Part shown: positions 9,013 to 17,288 of the stretch, piece by piece
How the letters are laid out: each line of letters opens with the position of its first letter
Position numbering within the stretch: the first letter of the stretch is position 1
Assembly: GCF_900167445.1 (NCBI RefSeq)
Contig: NZ_FUZT01000013.1
Location: 80,329 to 144,328 of the forward strand
From: Maledivibacter halophilus
GTDB taxonomy: Bacteria > Bacillota > Clostridia > Peptostreptococcales > Caminicellaceae
Length of the DNA: 64,000 nucleotides
Reading direction: 5' to 3'
The notes under the pieces: model-generated
The model's database searches: none
Told to the model about the DNA's origin: nothing
Seen by the model: the letters and a program-made list of their open reading frames with translations, nothing else
Program-made: the position numbers and the translations under genes

Positions 9013-9029
9013 TGGCATAAATCTTGCTA
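9013..9029 (+). promoter_or_regulatory. Sigma-54 (-24/-12) promoter
   Basis: TGGCAT-N5-TTGCTA places GG at 9014-9015 and GC at 9026-9027, exactly 10 bp between the two dinucleotides. This is the strict spacing required by sigma-54. It lies 37 bp before the start of the transporter lipoprotein gene and downstream of a sigma-54 activator gene, which supports it strongly. Confidence 0.88.
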
Positions 9030-9065
9030 TTATATAATAACAAATAAAGAAGGAGGGAAATTCCA

Positions 9066-10067
9066 ATGAAGAAAACGATTGCTATTATTTTAATTATTAG
9101 TATGACTTTAGCGTTACTTGTTGGATGTCAGGGAGCTGGCAGCAAAAAACAATTTGTAACAGTTGTAACAGGAGGAACAGGGGGAACATATTATCCTGTA
9201 GGAACAATATTTACTACATTATGGAATGAAAAATTAGGAGAAAAAGTACAAGCTTCTGTACAATCATCTGGTGGTTCGGTTGAAAATCTAAATATGCTTA
9301 AAGAAGGAGAGGCTCAATTAGGTATTGCAATGGCTAATCTTACTCTATTCGCCTATAATGGAGAACAAAGATTTAAAGACAATAAATTTGAAGATGTAAG
9401 ATTTGTTACTGCCCTATGGCCAGATGTTACACAATTTGTAGTTACAGAGAAATCAGGTATTAATTCAGTAAAGGATATAAAAGGTAAGAGATTTAGTGTA
9501 GGATCAGCAGGGTCAGGAACAGAATATAGTACTAAGCTTATACTGGAAACTATTGGAGGCCTTACTGATGAAGACTTTGGCTCTGAGCATTTAGGATATA
9601 GCGAAGCATCAAGTGCAATTCAAAATAGTCAAATTGACGGGATGAATGCAGAGGGAGGTTTACCTACTTCCGCCGTATCAGAAATAGCTGCTAGCAAGAC
9701 AAAAATAAAGCTTCTTGAATTTAGTGATAGTGATTATGAAAAGCTTCATTCAATAGCACCTTATTATGGTCAATTTACAGTGCCAAAGGGACTTTATAGA
9801 GGAATAGATAAAGATATTAAGACTTTAGGTGTAAAATCAACACTTATTTGTCATGCTGATCTTGATGAAGATACAGTATATGAGTTGGTTAAGACATTAT
9901 ATGAAAACTATGAATCCATAGTAGGGTCCCACAAAGCATTAGAATTTATGGGGCTTGACCAAGCCATTGAAGGATTACCTCCAGTACCATTACATCCAGG
10001 TGCAGTTAAATATTATAAAGAAAAAGGCATTGAAATTCCTGAATATTTATTACCGTCAGATAAATAA
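9066..10067 (+). CDS. TAXI-family TRAP transporter substrate-binding lipoprotein
   Basis: The protein has 333 residues. The N-terminus is a lipoprotein signal (MKKTIAIILIISMTLALLVGC) with the lipobox Cys at residue 21. The mature part has the TAXI hallmarks: GGTGGTYYPVG near residue 35-45, a repeated SSGGSVENLNML segment, and GSAGSGTEYSTK around 145-155. TAXI proteins bind small amino-acid-like or carboxylate solutes and hand them to a fused membrane subunit, which is the next gene. Expression is probably from the sigma-54 promoter just upstream. The ligand is not known; the folate enzymes downstream suggest a formimino or related amino acid. Confidence 0.95.
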   Translation: MKKTIAIILIISMTLALLVGCQGAGSKKQFVTVVTGGTGGTYYPVGTIFTTLWNEKLGEKVQASVQSSGGSVENLNMLKEGEAQLGIAMANLTLFAYNGEQRFKDNKFEDVRFVTALWPDVTQFVVTEKSGINSVKDIKGKRFSVGSAGSGTEYSTKLILETIGGLTDEDFGSEHLGYSEASSAIQNSQIDGMNAEGGLPTSAVSEIAASKTKIKLLEFSDSDYEKLHSIAPYYGQFTVPKGLYRGIDKDIKTLGVKSTLICHADLDEDTVYELVKTLYENYESIVGSHKALEFMGLDQAIEGLPPVPLHPGAVKYYKEKGIEIPEYLLPSDK

Positions 10068-10091
10068 TATACTTTCTTAATGTATTATGGA

Positions 10092-10267
10092 TGTATGCCC
10101 TAAAAAGTTTGATTTACGGTCGTAGCCACTGAGAATCCTTTTGGCTCATGCAATAAACCTGTTTTTAATTTAAAAGTTTAAAGGATAAACAGGTTCATAA
10201 AAATCGCGGGGAAGGAAACCTCAGAGTCTACTCCCTTTATTACAGTTTTATTGGTGCATATCTATAA
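10092..10267. repeat. Long imperfect palindrome repeat, family B, copy 1
   Basis: This ~176-bp element is centred on ATAAACCTGTTTTT ... AAACAGGTTCAT with long flanking arms (GAGAATCCTTTTGGCTCATG against a GGAAACCTCAGAG side). It ends in GTTTTATTGGTGCATATCTATA. A close second copy lies at 30241-30412. It separates the transporter's binding-protein gene from its permease gene. Confidence 0.7.
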
Positions 10268-10309
10268 ATAAACACCCCTTTAAAGATTAATTAAAGCATA
10301 TTATATAAG

Positions 10310-10362
10310 TGCGAAGTGTTAAGCTTATAAAAATTAACTTTTAACTTTTAAAACACTTCGCA
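10310..10362 (+). terminator. Intra-operon hairpin between TRAP binding protein and permease
   Basis: TGCGAAGTGTT and AACACTTCGCA form an 11-bp perfect stem around an AT-rich loop and are followed by TTTTAT. It probably terminates part of the transcripts, giving more binding protein than membrane subunit. An RNA end-protecting role is the alternative. Confidence 0.6.
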
Positions 10363-10407
10363 TTTTATATGCTAATAGAAAATGTAGATTAAAAAGGAGG
10401 TAAATAT

Positions 10408-12321
10408 ATGGAAAAGAAAAAGACAGAGAAAAATTCTTGTGAAGAAGAAATTAGTACTCGGAAATTATTTGGAAAAGCAGCATTTTTCGTAATGGTATTT
10501 TCTATAGTTACATCGGCAATTCATATTTGGATCAATAGCTTTAGCTTGATGATGGTAATTAAGAAAAATGCTATACACCTTGGACTAATGCTAGCGCTTA
10601 CATTTTTAATGTATCCTGCAACAAAGAAATCCTCCAAGGAAAAACCCAGCATTTTTGATTGGGGATTTGGGATATTAGGAATCTTAACAGGACTATATAT
10701 TTATTTTACTTATGACAGCTTAATTGATAGATCACTAACTCCAAATACTATAGATTATTGCTTTGCTGTAATAACTGTATTATTAATACTAGAGGCTGCT
10801 AGAAGAGCAGTAGGATGGATATTACCAGTTCTATCAATCAGTTTCATATTTTATGCAAAGTTTGGATATGTTTTTCCAGGAGTGTTGGCACATCAAGGTT
10901 TTACTTGGAAAAGAATATTAACTAGAATGTATCTTACCGATAATGGGATTTATGGTGTAACATTAATGGTTTCAGCCTCATATGTATTTATGTTTATACT
11001 TTTTGGTTCGTTCTTAAACAAATCGGGAACTGCCAAATTTTTCAATGATTTTTCTCTTGCCTTTGCAGGTAAGTTTAGAGGAGGGCCAGCAAAGGTTGCG
11101 GTAATGGCAAGTGGATTAATGGGAACAATAAGTGGAAGCTCACAGGCCAATGTTGCAACTACTGGAGCCTTTACCATACCTCTAATGAAGGAGGTTGGAT
11201 ACACCCCTAGATTCTCAGCAGCTGTAGAAGCAGCAGCATCAACAGGTGGAATATTAATGCCACCTATAATGGGGGCCGCATCATTTATGATGGCATCATT
11301 TTTAGGAGTGCCTTATCTTAAAGTAATGATGGCAGGCATTATACCAGCTTTATTTTATTACTTTGCTATTTTTGTAATGGTTGATCTAGAAGCTCAAAAG
11401 CTGGATTTACGGGGGCTTAGTAAAGACAAATTGCCAAATTTAAAGTTGGTTATAAAGAAACAGGGGCATTTAATGATACCGATTTTAATCATACTAGTAT
11501 TACTTGTAAAGGGATTGACTCCTTTATACTCTGCTTTTTATGGTTTGATCTCAGTAATAGTTGTTAGTTTCCTTAAAAAGTCAACTAGAATGTCTTTAAA
11601 GGATATACTTGAAGCTTTAGAAGATGGAGCTAAAAATGCAGTTCCAGTTGCAATAGCATGTGCAGTTGTTGGATTTATAGTTGGTGTAGTGTCTATGACA
11701 GGCTTAGGTCAGGTTTTAGCACATAATATTTTAAAGCTATCTATGGGACAAACTTGGTTAGCCCTAATATTAGTTATGATAGCATCTATATTTTTGGGCA
11801 TGGGGCTTCCAGCTACAGCATGTTATATAATTACAGCTAGTATAGCTGCTCCAGCACTTATAAATATGGGAATAAATCCTTTGGCAGCTCATTTTTTTGC
11901 ATTCTACTATGGTACATTATCTGCTGTAGTACCACCTGTTGCATTAACATCATATACTGCTGCGGGACTTTCAGGTGCAAATCCTACAGATGTTGCTTTT
12001 ACTGGATTTAAGCTTGCCTCGGCTGGAATAATTATACCATTTATGTTTGTATATTCTCCAAGTCTTTTAATGCAAGGAGAAATAACACCTTTAGGTATAA
12101 TAACTGTAATAATAACAGGTTTAATAGGTATATGCCTACTTGGAGCATCAAACGAAAAGTATCTAAAAGGTAGACTCAGTAAGCTTGAGAGCTTTATACT
12201 TTTTATCGGTGCCATTACTTTAGTTTATCCGGGCCTATTAACTGATGCTATAGGATTAGCAATTGGAGCAGGAATATTCTTAAAAAATAAGAAAAAGGCT
12301 GGTAGAATTTTAGAAGCATAA
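10408..12321 (+). CDS. TRAP transporter fused permease subunit (DctQ-DctM fusion)
   Basis: This 637-residue, very hydrophobic protein has on the order of sixteen or more membrane segments. The N-terminal ~150 residues correspond to the small membrane subunit. The rest is the large DctM-type subunit with family motifs such as SGSSQANVATTGAFTIPLM and GMGLPATACYIITASIAAPAL. TAXI-type TRAP systems characteristically use such a fused subunit, driven by an ion gradient. A GGAGG site precedes ATG 10408. It pairs with the upstream lipoprotein and leads directly into fhs 41 bp downstream, so transport and folate metabolism share a transcript. Confidence 0.95.
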   Translation: MEKKKTEKNSCEEEISTRKLFGKAAFFVMVFSIVTSAIHIWINSFSLMMVIKKNAIHLGLMLALTFLMYPATKKSSKEKPSIFDWGFGILGILTGLYIYFTYDSLIDRSLTPNTIDYCFAVITVLLILEAARRAVGWILPVLSISFIFYAKFGYVFPGVLAHQGFTWKRILTRMYLTDNGIYGVTLMVSASYVFMFILFGSFLNKSGTAKFFNDFSLAFAGKFRGGPAKVAVMASGLMGTISGSSQANVATTGAFTIPLMKEVGYTPRFSAAVEAAASTGGILMPPIMGAASFMMASFLGVPYLKVMMAGIIPALFYYFAIFVMVDLEAQKLDLRGLSKDKLPNLKLVIKKQGHLMIPILIILVLLVKGLTPLYSAFYGLISVIVVSFLKKSTRMSLKDILEALEDGAKNAVPVAIACAVVGFIVGVVSMTGLGQVLAHNILKLSMGQTWLALILVMIASIFLGMGLPATACYIITASIAAPALINMGINPLAAHFFAFYYGTLSAVVPPVALTSYTAAGLSGANPTDVAFTGFKLASAGIIIPFMFVYSPSLLMQGEITPLGIITVIITGLIGICLLGASNEKYLKGRLSKLESFILFIGAITLVYPGLLTDAIGLAIGAGIFLKNKKKAGRILEA

Positions 12322-12362
12322 AAGGGTTAATAATTTCAATACGTATGTAGGGAGATGAAAAA

Positions 12363-14033
12363 ATGAAAACCGATGTACAAATTGCAAATGAAGCTAAGAT
12401 GATTCCCATAATGGAAGTTGCAAAAAAGATAGGAATAGAGGAAGATGATTTAGAGTTATATGGTAATTATAAAGCAAAGGTATCATTGGATTTGTTGGAA
12501 AAACAAAAAGAAAAGCCTGATGGAAAGCTTGTTCTTGTTACTGCAATTAATCCAACACCAGCTGGAGAAGGAAAGACTACAACAAATATTGGATTAAGCA
12601 TGGGACTTAATAAGATTGGGAAAAAAGCAATTACAACACTGCGAGAGCCTTCTCTTGGACCTTGCTTTGGAGTAAAGGGTGGTGCAGCAGGAGGTGGTTA
12701 TTCTCAGGTAGTACCAATGGAAGATATAAACCTCCATTTTACAGGGGATATACATGCAATCACAACTGCTAATAATCTTGTTGCAGCACTTCTTGATAAT
12801 CATATTCATCAAGGGAATAAATTAAAAATAGATACTAGAAAGATAGTATGGAAAAGAGTTCTTGATATGAATGATAGAGCTCTTAGAAATATCGTTGTGG
12901 GACTTAGAGGAAGAGCAAATGGTGTTCCAAGAGAAGATGGATTTGATATATCAGTTGCATCAGAGGTAATGGCTATACTTTGCTTAGCAACAGATTTAGA
13001 TGATTTAAGACAGAGAATTTCAAAAATGATAGTTGCATATGATTTAGATGGAAATCCAGTTACTGCCGATGACATAGAAGCGACTGGAGCTGTAACATTA
13101 CTTCTTAAAGATGCTATAAAGCCAAATTTAGTGCAAACTATTGAAAATACACCTGCTTTTATACATGGAGGACCTTTTGCCAATATAGCTCATGGATGTA
13201 ATAGTGTTATTGCAACGAAATTAGCACTAAAGCTAGGAGATTATGTTGTAACTGAAGCAGGCTTTGGCGCTGACTTAGGTGCAGAAAAATTCTGCAATAT
13301 TAAATGTAGATTTGCAGGGCTTAGTCCTGAGGCTGTAGTTATAGTTGCTACAGTAAGAGCTCTAAAAATGCATGGTGGGCTTCCAAAGAAAGAGCTAGAA
13401 GGTGAAAATCTTGAGGCCTTAGGACAAGGTATAGAAAATTTAGAAAAGCATATAGAAAATATAGCTAAGTTTGGTATTTCATCAGTGGTAGCTATAAATA
13501 AATTCCCAACGGATACAGAAAATGAAATTAATCTTTTAAGGGAAAAAAGTGAGAAGCTAGGAGTTAATGTAGTTCTTTCTGAAGTTTGGGCCAATGGTGG
13601 AGACGGAGGAGTTGAGCTTGCAAAGAAGGTTGTGGAAATAGTAGAAGAAAAAAAATCCTGCTTTGCTCCACTATATGATTCAAATGAAAGTATTAAGACT
13701 AAGGTTGAAAAAATAGCTAAGGAAATATATGGTGCAAGTGGAGTGAAATATTCAAGAAAGGCTGAGAAAAAAATCAAAGAGCTAGAAAAATTAAAGCTTG
13801 ATAAGATGCCAATATGCATGGCAAAAACACAATATTCCCTGTCTGATGATCCAACCCTATTGGGAAGACCTAGTGAATTTGATATTTCTATAGCTGATGT
13901 AATAGTTTCAGCGGGAGCAGGTTTTATTGTTGTACTCACAGGCAATATTATGAGAATGCCTGGACTTCCAAAGATACCAGCGGCAAACAATATGGCTATA
14001 ACAAAAGATGGGAAGATAACTGGATTGTTTTAA
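12363..14033 (+). CDS. fhs: Formate-tetrahydrofolate ligase
   Basis: The protein has 556 residues, the full family length. The P-loop TPAGEGKT is at about 65-72, followed by conserved segments LREPSLGPCFGVKGGAAGGGYSQ (as two adjacent motifs) and EAGFGADLGAEKF. The enzyme interconverts formate plus ATP plus THF with 10-formyl-THF. In purine and formimino-compound fermentations it runs backward to make ATP. Lying between the transporter and the formiminotransferase/cyclodeaminase genes, the backward direction is the likely one here. Its stop is followed at once by the ribosome binding site of the next gene. Confidence 0.97.
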   Translation: MKTDVQIANEAKMIPIMEVAKKIGIEEDDLELYGNYKAKVSLDLLEKQKEKPDGKLVLVTAINPTPAGEGKTTTNIGLSMGLNKIGKKAITTLREPSLGPCFGVKGGAAGGGYSQVVPMEDINLHFTGDIHAITTANNLVAALLDNHIHQGNKLKIDTRKIVWKRVLDMNDRALRNIVVGLRGRANGVPREDGFDISVASEVMAILCLATDLDDLRQRISKMIVAYDLDGNPVTADDIEATGAVTLLLKDAIKPNLVQTIENTPAFIHGGPFANIAHGCNSVIATKLALKLGDYVVTEAGFGADLGAEKFCNIKCRFAGLSPEAVVIVATVRALKMHGGLPKKELEGENLEALGQGIENLEKHIENIAKFGISSVVAINKFPTDTENEINLLREKSEKLGVNVVLSEVWANGGDGGVELAKKVVEIVEEKKSCFAPLYDSNESIKTKVEKIAKEIYGASGVKYSRKAEKKIKELEKLKLDKMPICMAKTQYSLSDDPTLLGRPSEFDISIADVIVSAGAGFIVVLTGNIMRMPGLPKIPAANNMAITKDGKITGLF

Positions 14034-14049
14034 ATTGAGGAGGATGAAT

Positions 14050-14946
14050 ATGAATAAGCTTGTACAATGTGTACCTAATTTTTCAGAAGGAAGAGATAAA
14101 GATAAAATTGAGAAAATAATTGATTGCTTTAGAGGAAAAGATGGTGTCAAGCTTTTAGATTATTCTAGTGATAAGGATCATAATAGGTCAGTTGTTACTT
14201 TGGTTGGAGAGCCTAATGAAGTTGAAAAAGCTATGATAGAGGCCTTTGGAGTTGCTATAGAGCTTATTGACATGACTAAGCATGAAGGACAGCATCCCAG
14301 AATGGGAGCAGTAGATGTATGTCCTTTTATTCCAATAAAGAATATGGACATAAATGAAGCAAAAGAATTAGCAGAGAAGCTGGCAAAGGAAGTATCAGAA
14401 AAATATAATTTGCCAATATTTTTATATGAGAAATCTGCTACAGCTGCTCATAGACAAAATCTAGCTAAAATAAGAAAAGGTCAGTTTGAAGGTATGGCTG
14501 ATAAGATAAAAGAGGAAGATTGGAAGCCAGATTATGGACAAGGGGAAATACATCCAACAGCAGGAGTTACTGCAATAGGTGCCAGGATGCCTTTAGTAGC
14601 ATTTAATGTACTTCTTGACACATCTAATTTAGAAATTGCAAATAAAATAGCAAGATGTGTAAGACATATAAGTGGAGGTCTTAGATATTGCAAGGCCATA
14701 GGAATAGATATGCCAGAAAGAGGTATAACTCAAGTATCAATGAATATGACGGATTATACAAAAACACCCTTATATAGAGTGTTTGAGCTAATAAGAATAG
14801 AAGCAAAAAGATATGGAGTTAATGTAGTAGGAAGTGAAGTAATAGGGTTAGTGCCTATGGATGTCTTTATAAATATAGGAGAATACTATTTAGGTATAGA
14901 AGGTTTTAATCCAAGTCAGGTACTTGAGAAAAACCTTATGGAATAG
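14050..14946 (+). CDS. ftcD: Glutamate formimidoyltransferase
   Basis: The protein has 298 residues with the family start MNKLVQCVPNFSEGRD and segments DHNRSVVTLVG and HPRMGAVDVCPFIP. It corresponds to the transferase half of the animal bifunctional enzyme; the cyclodeaminase half is the next gene. I chose ATG 14050, 6 nt after GAGGAGG; a longer reading would start inside that site. It moves a formimino group from N-formiminoglutamate (or, in related enzymes, formiminoglycine) to THF. No histidine-degradation genes lie nearby, so the substrate may come in through the TRAP transporter. Confidence 0.93.
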   Translation: MNKLVQCVPNFSEGRDKDKIEKIIDCFRGKDGVKLLDYSSDKDHNRSVVTLVGEPNEVEKAMIEAFGVAIELIDMTKHEGQHPRMGAVDVCPFIPIKNMDINEAKELAEKLAKEVSEKYNLPIFLYEKSATAAHRQNLAKIRKGQFEGMADKIKEEDWKPDYGQGEIHPTAGVTAIGARMPLVAFNVLLDTSNLEIANKIARCVRHISGGLRYCKAIGIDMPERGITQVSMNMTDYTKTPLYRVFELIRIEAKRYGVNVVGSEVIGLVPMDVFINIGEYYLGIEGFNPSQVLEKNLME

Positions 14947-14992
14947 AGAAATATACTATATCAAATTATTTAAATAGAGTGAGGTTATTGTT

Positions 14993-15610
14993 ATGTTAGC
15001 AGAAAAAACACTAAAGAAATTTTTAGAAGAGACGGCTTCAAAGGCTCCTGTACCAGGAGGAGGAAGTATAGCAGCTATGAGTGGTGCAACCGCATATGCT
15101 CTTACAGAGATGGTAGCCAATCTTACAATTGGGAAAAAAGGATATGAAGAAGTCTCAGAAGAAATGTGTAAAATATCAGATAGTGTAAGCAAGTTAAGAG
15201 AAGAGCTATTATATGATATTGATAGAGATGCTGCATCTTTTGATGATGTAATGAAGGCTTTTAAAATGCCTAAAGAAACTGATAAAGAAAAGCAAATTAG
15301 AAAAGAAGCTATTCAAAAAGGTTATAAAAAAGCGGCATTAGTGCCTTTAGAGGTATCAGAAAAAATATTAGGGTCAATGGAGCTCATTATTAAAGCAGTA
15401 GAGTGTGGAAATAAAAATGCTGTAACTGATGCAATAGTTGCAGTAATGATGGCTAGAACTGCAATACTTTCAGCATTATTTAATGTAAAAATAAATATAG
15501 GCTCAATAAAGGATGAGAAATTTGTAGAGGAAATCAAGAAAAAGATAGCAAGTATTGAAAACAGTGCAATAGAATTTGAGAAAAAAGTTTTTAATGGTGT
15601 AGAATTATAA
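14993..15610 (+). CDS. fchA: Formimidoyltetrahydrofolate cyclodeaminase
   Basis: The protein has 205 residues. The N-terminal motif SKAPVPGGGSIAAM and helical all-alpha content match the cyclodeaminase (FTCD_C) family. It converts 5-formimino-THF to 5,10-methenyl-THF and ammonia. It follows the transferase by 46 bp and has a GAGTGAGG ribosome binding site. A separate methenyl-THF cyclohydrolase, needed to reach the Fhs substrate, is not in the operon. It may be encoded elsewhere, or this family member may be dual-function. Confidence 0.93.
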   Translation: MLAEKTLKKFLEETASKAPVPGGGSIAAMSGATAYALTEMVANLTIGKKGYEEVSEEMCKISDSVSKLREELLYDIDRDAASFDDVMKAFKMPKETDKEKQIRKEAIQKGYKKAALVPLEVSEKILGSMELIIKAVECGNKNAVTDAIVAVMMARTAILSALFNVKINIGSIKDEKFVEEIKKKIASIENSAIEFEKKVFNGVEL

Positions 15611-15632
15611 ATAATTAAAAAAGGATTGAGTT

Positions 15633-16457
15633 ATGGGAAAAAGAATGTTAACGCCTTTGGAAATAGCTAATGCTACTGTTGTTATAGGTGTAAAAAAAGC
15701 AAAACTAGCATCGTTACAAATGCTTTTGTTGGGTATTTTTGCTGGTATGTTTATAGGATTTGGAGCACACGCTGATATAACTGTTATGCAGACCATAGGT
15801 AAATTTGATATTGGATTTGCAAAATTCTTTGGGGCAGCTGTATTTCCAGTAGGATTAATGTTGGTGCTTATGGTAGGTGCTGAATTATTCACAGGTAATA
15901 ATCTAATGACATTAGGATTGTTAGATAGAAAAATAACAGTAAAGCAAATGCTAAAAAATTGGGGATTAGTTTATATTGGGAACTTTGTTGGTTCTATTGT
16001 ATTAGCTTGGTTATTGAGGAAGTCAGGACTGTATATTTCACAAGATATGACAGCTAAGGCAATTGAAATTGCTGAAGCTAAAATGTCATTAACTTTTGTA
16101 GAAGCTTTTATTAGAGCTATTTTATGTAATATGCTGGTAGTACTTTCAGTATTGTTGGCTACTGCTTCAAAGGATGTAATAGGTAAGATATTTGCAATAT
16201 GGTTTCCAATCATGTTGTTTGTTTTATCAGGTTTTGAACATAGTATAGCTAATATGTTTTTTATTCCGTTGGGAAAACTTGTAGGGTTTAATACTTTATG
16301 GACTACCATATGGATTAAGAATCTAATTCCAGTTACTTTAGGCAATATTGTTGGAGGAGCGATAATAGTACCTGTTGTATATTATTTATGCTATATATTG
16401 CCGTATAGTAAAGAAAATATAGAAAATCAAGAGATTAAAAGTGTTTCCCTTCAATAG
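15633..16457 (+). CDS. Formate/nitrite transporter family channel
   Basis: The protein has 274 residues with about six membrane helices and the FNT family layout, including a FGAHADITVMQT segment after helix 1 and GNNLMTLGLLDRKI. FNT channels carry small monovalent anions such as formate, nitrite or hydrosulfide. As the last gene after fhs, ftcD and fchA, formate export is the natural role, removing the product of ATP-forming formyl-THF cleavage. It starts 22 bp after fchA and is followed by a strong terminator. I give no symbol because FocA and related subfamilies cannot be separated by eye. Confidence 0.9.
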   Translation: MGKRMLTPLEIANATVVIGVKKAKLASLQMLLLGIFAGMFIGFGAHADITVMQTIGKFDIGFAKFFGAAVFPVGLMLVLMVGAELFTGNNLMTLGLLDRKITVKQMLKNWGLVYIGNFVGSIVLAWLLRKSGLYISQDMTAKAIEIAEAKMSLTFVEAFIRAILCNMLVVLSVLLATASKDVIGKIFAIWFPIMLFVLSGFEHSIANMFFIPLGKLVGFNTLWTTIWIKNLIPVTLGNIVGGAIIVPVVYYLCYILPYSKENIENQEIKSVSLQ

Positions 16458-16490
16458 ATTGTTTTTTATGTATTTAGTAATACACATGAA

Positions 16491-16531
16491 AATTCAACAG
16501 TCATATTTATATATCTGTTGAATTTTTTTAT
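16491..16531 (+). terminator. Terminator of the TRAP/formimino-folate operon
   Basis: AATTCAACAG and CTGTTGAATT form a 10-bp perfect stem followed by a run of seven or more T. It ends the sigma-54 operon cleanly before bioY. Confidence 0.92.
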
Positions 16532-16576
16532 TTTTCTTGAAAGGACTAGTCTGGAAGAAGAATTTGTCAACTTACA

Positions 16577-16629
16577 TTGTTAACAAAGTAAACAAAATAG
16601 TTGACAATAGAATTCTATTGAGTTACTAT
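16577..16629 (+). promoter_or_regulatory. bioY-bioB promoter overlapped by a BirA operator
   Basis: TTGTTAAC-N15-GTTGACAA (16577-16607) is a dyad of the BirA biotin-repressor type. Its right half contains the -35 box TTGACA (16601-16606), with TACTAT (16624-16629) 17 bp further on. BirA bound with biotinyl-AMP would block RNA polymerase. This fits the downstream biotin transporter and biotin synthase genes. Confidence 0.85.
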
Positions 16630-16664
16630 TATATATGTAATACATAAAAGAGGGGAGACTAATT

Positions 16665-17258
16665 ATGAAATTAAGTACACGAGATATGATTTTAGTAGCA
16701 TTATTTGCAGCACTTACCGCTATAGGAGCCTATTTAGTTATTCCTACACAGCCAGTTCCATTTACTTTGCAGATTTTATTTTCTATGTATGCTGGAGTAT
16801 TCTTAGGAGCAAAATTAGGTTTTTTCTCACAGATTGTATATGTTCTAATGGGATTAGTTGGACTGCCTGTATTTGCAGGAGGTGTAGGAGGGTTTTTTCA
16901 TATACTGAAACCTACTTTTGGTTACCTGATTGGATTTATCTTATGTGCAGCTGTAATTGGAAAGATAACTGAAAATATTAGCAATCCTAAAGGATTTTTT
17001 GGATTTAGTAAAGTTTTTGGTGCAGGAGCATTAGGTCTTTTTACTGTTTATGCAGTTGGTGTTTCATATTTATATGGAATAGTTAATTTTTATTTAGGAA
17101 GTACAATGTCTTTTAGCGCTGCATTGAAAACAGGTTTTTATCCATTTATAATACAAGATTTGATTAAGGTTGGCATTGTTTCCTTTACCTCAATTTTTGT
17201 TATACCGGCTATTAGAAGGGCAGGCTTTGTAAAGGAGTCTAAAAGCAATATCCAATGA
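16665..17258 (+). CDS. bioY: Biotin ECF transporter substrate-binding component BioY
   Basis: The protein has 197 residues and five to six membrane segments. It shows the BioY core: VIPTQPVPFTLQ near the start, a GVFLGAKLG segment, and GLPVFAGGVGGF around 65-75. BioY binds biotin in the membrane and works with shared EcfA/EcfT subunits, which are not in this window. It lies downstream of a BirA operator and 30 bp upstream of bioB, so it is biotin-repressed. Confidence 0.95.
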   Translation: MKLSTRDMILVALFAALTAIGAYLVIPTQPVPFTLQILFSMYAGVFLGAKLGFFSQIVYVLMGLVGLPVFAGGVGGFFHILKPTFGYLIGFILCAAVIGKITENISNPKGFFGFSKVFGAGALGLFTVYAVGVSYLYGIVNFYLGSTMSFSAALKTGFYPFIIQDLIKVGIVSFTSIFVIPAIRRAGFVKESKSNIQ

Positions 17259-17288
17259 TAAAAATTAGGTAAAGGAGTTGTAACTAAT

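Noticed and set aside
8652..9069. Short frames on both strands around the sigma-54 promoter
   Set aside because: They overlap the regulator's end, the terminator and the promoter, and lack ribosome binding sites.
13241..13990. A 249-codon minus-strand frame opposite fhs
   Set aside because: It mirrors the codon pattern of a highly conserved gene on the other strand and has no homology or ribosome binding site.
9066..16457. Calling the operon part of a histidine-utilisation (hut) locus
   Set aside because: No hutH, hutU or hutI is nearby; only the folate end of the pathway is encoded.
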